Positions 6,217 to 9,300 of a stretch of 9,300 nucleotides of DNA are shown piece after piece (positions within the stretch are counted from its first letter, which is position 1; each line of letters begins with the position of its first letter). The notes under the pieces are model-generated. The model was not told where the DNA came from. It made no database searches and saw nothing but the letters and a program-made list of their open reading frames with translations. Origin of the DNA: an uncultured Bacilli bacterium (lineage in GTDB: Bacteria > Bacillota_I > Bacilli_A > RF39 > UBA660); the NCBI GenBank assembly GCA_910587535.1, contig CAJUKM010000037.1, positions 1-9,300 of the forward strand, in the 5' to 3' direction. The position numbers and the translations under genes were made by a program.

Positions 6217-6555
6217 ATGAATTTAGTTGATAAAGTCAACAAAAAGCATGTCAATCCTAACATTCCTGAATTTAGAACTGGTGACACTGTACGTGTTAAC
6301 GTTTGGGTAAAAGAAGGAAAAAAGGAAAGAATCCAAGCATTTGAAGGACTCGTTGTAGCAAAAAGAGGAGGAAGCATCAGTGCCACTTTTACTGTAAGAA
6401 AAAAGAGTGGAGCTATCGGTGTTTCTAGAACATTTCCTGTTAACAGTCCTGTAATCGATTCTATCGTTGTCGTTAAGAAGGGTATGGTAAGAAGAAAGAA
6501 ACTAAACTTCTTAAAAGGCATGAAGAAAGAATACAAAGTAAAAGAGAGAAATTAA
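6217..6555 (+). CDS. rplS: Large-subunit ribosomal protein L19
   Basis: The 112-residue protein matches L19 over its whole length (usual 113-120). Landmarks are the FRTGDTVRVNVWV segment (19-31), GKKERIQAFEGLVVAKRGG (34-52), SATFTVRKKS (55-64), GVSRTFPVNSP (68-78) and KKGMVRRKKLNFL (87-99). L19 sits at the 30S-50S interface of the large subunit and helps form an inter-subunit bridge. AAAGGAG (6201-6207) lies 9 nt before the ATG, as expected for a highly expressed gene. In many Bacillota rplS is last in the rpsP-rimM-trmD cluster. Here it has its own promoter, leader and terminator and stands alone. Confidence 0.96.
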   Translation: MNLVDKVNKKHVNPNIPEFRTGDTVRVNVWVKEGKKERIQAFEGLVVAKRGGSISATFTVRKKSGAIGVSRTFPVNSPVIDSIVVVKKGMVRRKKLNFLKGMKKEYKVKERN

Positions 6556-6557
6556 TT

Positions 6558-6581
6558 GCACATTATTGTGCTCTTTTTTTT
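6558..6581 (+). terminator. Intrinsic terminator of rplS
   Basis: GCACA (6558-6562), loop TTAT and TGTGC (6567-6571) are followed by TC and eight T (6574-6581), starting 3 nt after the rplS stop. Confidence 0.85.
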
Positions 6582-6599
6582 GGAAATAAAAGACATATA

Positions 6600-6628
6600 T
6601 TGACTAAATTCGACATTGATAGTAAAAT
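6600..6628 (+). promoter_or_regulatory. Promoter of the cohesin/dockerin surface protein gene
   Basis: TTGACT (6600-6605), a 17-nt spacer and TAAAAT (6623-6628) make a good sigma-A type promoter directly after the rplS terminator. Transcription would start near 6635, giving a leader of about 57 nt. Confidence 0.65.
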
Positions 6629-6639
6629 CTTATATAGAA

Positions 6640-6673
6640 GGTAGAGGATAGCCAAATATACTCTACAACTACC
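6640..6673 (+). promoter_or_regulatory. Two overlapping, mutually exclusive stems in the 5' leader
   Basis: GTAGAG (6641-6646) pairs perfectly with CTCTAC (6661-6666), and GGTAG (6640-6644) pairs perfectly with CTACC (6669-6673). The two 5' arms share bases, so only one stem can form at a time. The second stem ends one base before the Shine-Dalgarno site AAAGGAG (6675-6681). No known riboswitch family was recognised. Confidence 0.4.
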
Positions 6674-6691
6674 TAAAGGAGTAAATGTCAT

Positions 6692-9300
6692 ATGAGAAAA
6701 TTGATATCGGTTCTGGTACTTTCGATATTCCTTCCCTTAAATGTTTTTGCAAGCATTAAAAGCGAAGTAATTGTGGAAAATAAAGATTTATATAAGGGAG
6801 ACTCTTTAATTGTCACGATAAGATTGAATCAAGATTCACATAAAGATGAAATAAACATATTACAGGGAATAATAGAATATGATGAAAGTTTATTCGAAGA
6901 TATCGACGAAGACAGTTTTAAGACGATGAGCAACTGGGCAGATTTCGAATATAATAGTGAAACTCATTCACTCGTAGTTATAAATAGATATGGTACAAAT
7001 TTAAACGAAGATATTATAACGTTTAAAATACCTCTTAAAAAAGATGTGAATCCAGCCGCCACTAGTATAGGTTTTAAAGATGCTCTCGTATCTAACGACA
7101 AGGGGGATTTTGCTCTAGAAGATACTGATAGTAACGTAAATATAAACGTCAGTCTAAGCGAACTTACAGGAGGAAAGAATCCAGCTCCAGTCTATGGAAA
7201 GGCACTAGAAAACTCTCAAGTACGCATATATTATATACTTACTATTGTAGTTCTCGAGCTTGTAATCGCTGTGATACTTCTTCTCATATACAATGTAGCA
7301 AAGAAAAAATATACTGATAAAACTCAAAGAAGAAATTTGATCATAGGATTATGTCTCGTCGAGATAGTATCGTGTTCAGCTCTTTTTACTCACAGCGTCC
7401 AAAAGGGAGATTTGAACGGTGATAAAAAGATTGACTACGAGGATGCAATAATATTAGCCAAACACTTGACTAACAAAGAGATGCTTTCAAATTTCAAATT
7501 AGAAAATGCCGATATGAACAAAGATGGACTTATCACAGCAAACGATTTGGCGATCTTAGTTCAATTAAGTACTGAAAAGATTCCTTATATTGCAAAGCTT
7601 ACGAGTACAGACAATTCTACTCTAAGCTATGAAAAAGGAACAGTCATAGATTTCAGATTCCTAGCGGATGTTACTGACGATGAATTAATTGAATACGTCA
7701 TCATAGATGGAAAAAAGTATAAAGCAGAAAAAGTCGAAAACACTAAGAATGAATATAGGGTAGAATTAGAAGCTTCTACGATATCAAAAAACTATAAATA
7801 TAACGTTTCAGAAGTAATATTAGCAAATGGCAAAACTACTAAAGTAAACTATGAAACAACGGTCACTGTTTTAAAAGATAAACCTTCTATAACGACTTTC
7901 TCTAGTAGAGAAGATGTTGCAAATAGTTCCGTTAAAGTAGCCCTAACTCTTACAGATCCTGATGATGCCATGACTTCTGCAGTTTACGAATTAAAAGATA
8001 GAAGTGGAAAAATTGTAGAAACAGGCAAATTAGAAAAGGGAAAAAACTCTTTAACTCTTAAATTGAGCAATGCAGTCGCATATAAACTATATATAAAGGC
8101 AAGTTATGATCGCGGCGGAAAACAAAAAGAAAATGTTGGAACTGTCGAAGACGTATACGATTTGAAAATCATAACAGATTATCGTCTTCAAATCGGAAAT
8201 CTATATTTCATGCAAAACGATAAAGTGACAGATGCCTTAGATAAAAATGAAGAAGTATACCTCTATTTTACTAGTTCTAACGTATCAGGTTATGCTCCTA
8301 AAAAAGTAGTAATAGATGGAAAACAGTATACTGTATCTGGAGTAGGAAATTCAAAATTTAGAGTTAAGATTCCAAATGCAAATTTGACGACTGAGTATAT
8401 CAATTTGTCTAAGGTAATTTTATCAAATGGTAAAACGATACTTGTAAACGAAAGCCTTGGATATAGAATTTTAAAAAATAAACCTACTATTATTACTTTG
8501 AGTAATGAAGAAAATCTACAAAATTCGAGCTTAAATGCTAAATTCGACGTTTTAGATGCTGATTCTACCATAACTAAACTAGTTGTAAAATTATACGATG
8601 AAGAGGGAAACTTTATAAGCGAAAAGGAAGTGTCTGATAAAATTTACGACATCGATTTACCGACGAGAAGCACTAGCAAATATATAATTAAAGTATTCGC
8701 AGATTACGAAAGACTTCCAGATTCACAATATTCATATAAAGATCAACTGCTCTATGAAAAGAATGTCGATGCACTTTTGAGAATTACAGTGAAAGACCAT
8801 ACTGTTGATAATCGTTACCCAGAGAAAAATAGCATAGTCTCTTTGAGCTACGATATAGAATCGAACTATAAAACTCCTATTAAAAATATAATAATAGACA
8901 ATGTAGTTTATAATGTTAGCAAAACAAATTTAAACAGATATGAAGTAGAAATACCAGTTGGTGAAACCTCAGGAGTAAAATCATATAACACGCAAAAGGT
9001 AATTCTCGAAAATGATCTCGATTTTGAATTAGATGAAACGATTAAGATAGATGTTTTAAAAGAATATCCTGTTCTCGACAATCTTTCTATAGATGAAAAT
9101 ACCGAGGATAGAAAAGTATCTATTGCGTTCGATATCTTCGATAACGAAGAATCCTTAGAAAGAGGACGTATAGTTTTAAAAGATAAGCTAACAGAACAAA
9201 TAGTAGCAGAAAAAAATATCATACAAGGAAAAAATGAAGTTGAGTTTATCTTAGAAAATGCAAAAAAATACGATATTCAAGTTTTAGTAGATGTAACTTT
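6692..9300 (+). CDS. Membrane-anchored surface protein with cohesin-like, dockerin and tandem beta-repeat modules, partial at right edge
   Basis: One frame runs open for 869 codons to the window edge; the C-terminus is outside. AAAGGAG (6675-6681) lies 10 nt before ATG 6692. Modules in order: signal peptide 1-20 (cleavage likely after VFA); a cohesin-like beta domain about 22-153 (YKGDSLIVTIRL, GIIEYDESLFE, DIITFKIPL); membrane segment about 180-200; a basic loop KKKYTDKTQRRN (204-215); membrane segment about 216-232; a dockerin domain 238-296 with two Ca-binding loops (D240-N242-D244-D248-D251 and D274-N276-D278-T282-D285); then units of about 200 residues starting near 298, 490 and 693. By the positive-inside rule the loop is cytoplasmic, and cohesin, dockerin and repeats are all outside. 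Cohesin-dockerin pairs bind each other tightly in cellulosome-like assemblies; the partner and ligand here are unknown. The dockerin call is strong, the cohesin call moderate. No catalytic domain is seen in this portion. Confidence 0.85.
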   Translation, partial: MRKLISVLVLSIFLPLNVFASIKSEVIVENKDLYKGDSLIVTIRLNQDSHKDEINILQGIIEYDESLFEDIDEDSFKTMSNWADFEYNSETHSLVVINRYGTNLNEDIITFKIPLKKDVNPAATSIGFKDALVSNDKGDFALEDTDSNVNINVSLSELTGGKNPAPVYGKALENSQVRIYYILTIVVLELVIAVILLLIYNVAKKKYTDKTQRRNLIIGLCLVEIVSCSALFTHSVQKGDLNGDKKIDYEDAIILAKHLTNKEMLSNFKLENADMNKDGLITANDLAILVQLSTEKIPYIAKLTSTDNSTLSYEKGTVIDFRFLADVTDDELIEYVIIDGKKYKAEKVENTKNEYRVELEASTISKNYKYNVSEVILANGKTTKVNYETTVTVLKDKPSITTFSSREDVANSSVKVALTLTDPDDAMTSAVYELKDRSGKIVETGKLEKGKNSLTLKLSNAVAYKLYIKASYDRGGKQKENVGTVEDVYDLKIITDYRLQIGNLYFMQNDKVTDALDKNEEVYLYFTSSNVSGYAPKKVVIDGKQYTVSGVGNSKFRVKIPNANLTTEYINLSKVILSNGKTILVNESLGYRILKNKPTIITLSNEENLQNSSLNAKFDVLDADSTITKLVVKLYDEEGNFISEKEVSDKIYDIDLPTRSTSKYIIKVFADYERLPDSQYSYKDQLLYEKNVDALLRITVKDHTVDNRYPEKNSIVSLSYDIESNYKTPIKNIIIDNVVYNVSKTNLNRYEVEIPVGETSGVKSYNTQKVILENDLDFELDETIKIDVLKEYPVLDNLSIDENTEDRKVSIAFDIFDNEESLERGRIVLKDKLTEQIVAEKNIIQGKNEVEFILENAKKYDIQVLVDVT
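6755..7150 (+). other. Cohesin-like (cohesin/CBM superfamily) beta domain
   Basis: Residues 22-153 show the cohesin pattern: an opening strand followed by KGD and VTIRL, an ILQGIIEYDESLFE segment like the family's xGxxFxLxYDPxxLE, a DIITFKIPLKKD segment like the late ATITFKV strand, and a final NVNINV strand. The pattern is read by eye and could equally be a related carbohydrate-binding beta sandwich. Confidence 0.6.
7403..7579 (+). other. Dockerin type I domain
   Basis: Two F-hand repeats, GDLNGDKKIDYEDAIILAKH and NADMNKDGLITANDLAILVQ, are separated by about 14 residues. Both 12-residue calcium loops keep Asp/Asn at positions 1, 3, 5 and Asp at 12. Dockerins normally sit near a protein end; this one lies between the second membrane segment and the repeats. 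Confidence 0.82.
7583..9300 (+). repeat. Tandem protein repeats of about 200 residues (three, the last incomplete)
   Basis: Units begin near residues 298, 490 and 693 (nucleotides 7583, 8159, 8768). Shared landmarks in order: VIIDGKKY / VVIDGKQY / IIIDNVVY; then SEVILANGK / SKVILSNGK / QKVILENDL; then VLKDKPSITTFS / ILKNKPTIITLS / VLKEYPVLDNLS; then a V-E/K-L-K/Y-D type strand pair and a closing YKLYIKASYDR / YIIKVFADYER / YDIQVLVDVT. Spacings of the IDG landmark are 203 and 194 residues. Each unit probably contains two Ig-like beta domains. Units are well diverged in DNA, so the repeats are old. Confidence 0.75.

Noticed and set aside
6168..6536. Minus-strand open frame of 122 codons
   Set aside because: It is the antisense shadow of rplS and has no ribosome binding site.
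6640..6681. PreQ1-type riboswitch in the surface protein leader
   Set aside because: A small hairpin with an A-rich tail next to the ribosome binding site looked similar, but the conserved loop and tail bases are missing and the gene is not a queuosine gene.
6685..6759. Short upstream frame starting at ATG 6685
   Set aside because: It starts only 3 nt after the Shine-Dalgarno site, encodes about two dozen residues resembling nothing known and overlaps the true start in another frame.
8290..9222. Two minus-strand open frames (8290-8571 and 8908-9222)
   Set aside because: Both are shadows of the long plus-strand surface protein frame, which stays open throughout and shows conserved repeats.

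Overview
The window comes from an AT-rich (about one-third GC by eye), low-GC Gram-positive bacterium of the Bacillota, most likely the class Bacilli or a related host-associated lineage. The evidence is a LexA-type repressor, a UgtP-like diacylglycerol glycosyltransferase, a SpoVIF-like sporulation protein, ParE, a XerC whose C-terminus resembles Firmicutes XerC, a probable L19 leader, strong purine-rich Shine-Dalgarno sites and clear sigma-A type promoters. TGA ends one gene and TGG encodes tryptophan, so the genetic code is standard. No mobile element, CRISPR array, tRNA or rRNA is visible.

Layout: (1) 1-430, minus strand, a LexA-like repressor running off the left edge. It diverges from (2) an operon-like pair at 536-1901: a glycolipid glycosyltransferase overlapping a small XRE-type HTH gene. 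Then come a weak terminator whose 3' arm doubles as a ribosome binding site and (3) a SpoVIF-like gene with its own terminator. (4) A promoter at 2210-2239 starts a tight operon parE - unknown 333-residue protein - xerC (2257-6073), linked by stop-codon-overlapping Shine-Dalgarno and TAATG junctions. This joins chromosome decatenation and dimer resolution functions, but parC, the usual partner after parE, is not there. (5) rplS (ribosomal protein L19) stands alone with its own promoter, structured leader and terminator (6089-6581). (6) From 6692 to the right edge runs one uninterrupted frame of at least 869 codons with no stop in the window.

The last frame is the most unusual item. It has a signal peptide, a cohesin-like beta domain, two membrane segments joined by a short basic loop, an intact two-loop dockerin domain, and then about 200-residue repeated beta-rich units. 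Cohesin and dockerin modules normally lie on different proteins and bind each other to build cellulosome-type assemblies. Here both appear to be held on the outer face by one membrane hairpin, with a repeat stalk behind them. Other points worth attention are a natural Asp-to-Asn change in the ParE TOPRIM motif (EGNSAGG), at the position known for quinolone resistance, and the LexA-like repressor. The latter lacks an Ala-Gly cleavage dipeptide in the expected region and has a perfect inverted repeat over its own -10 box.
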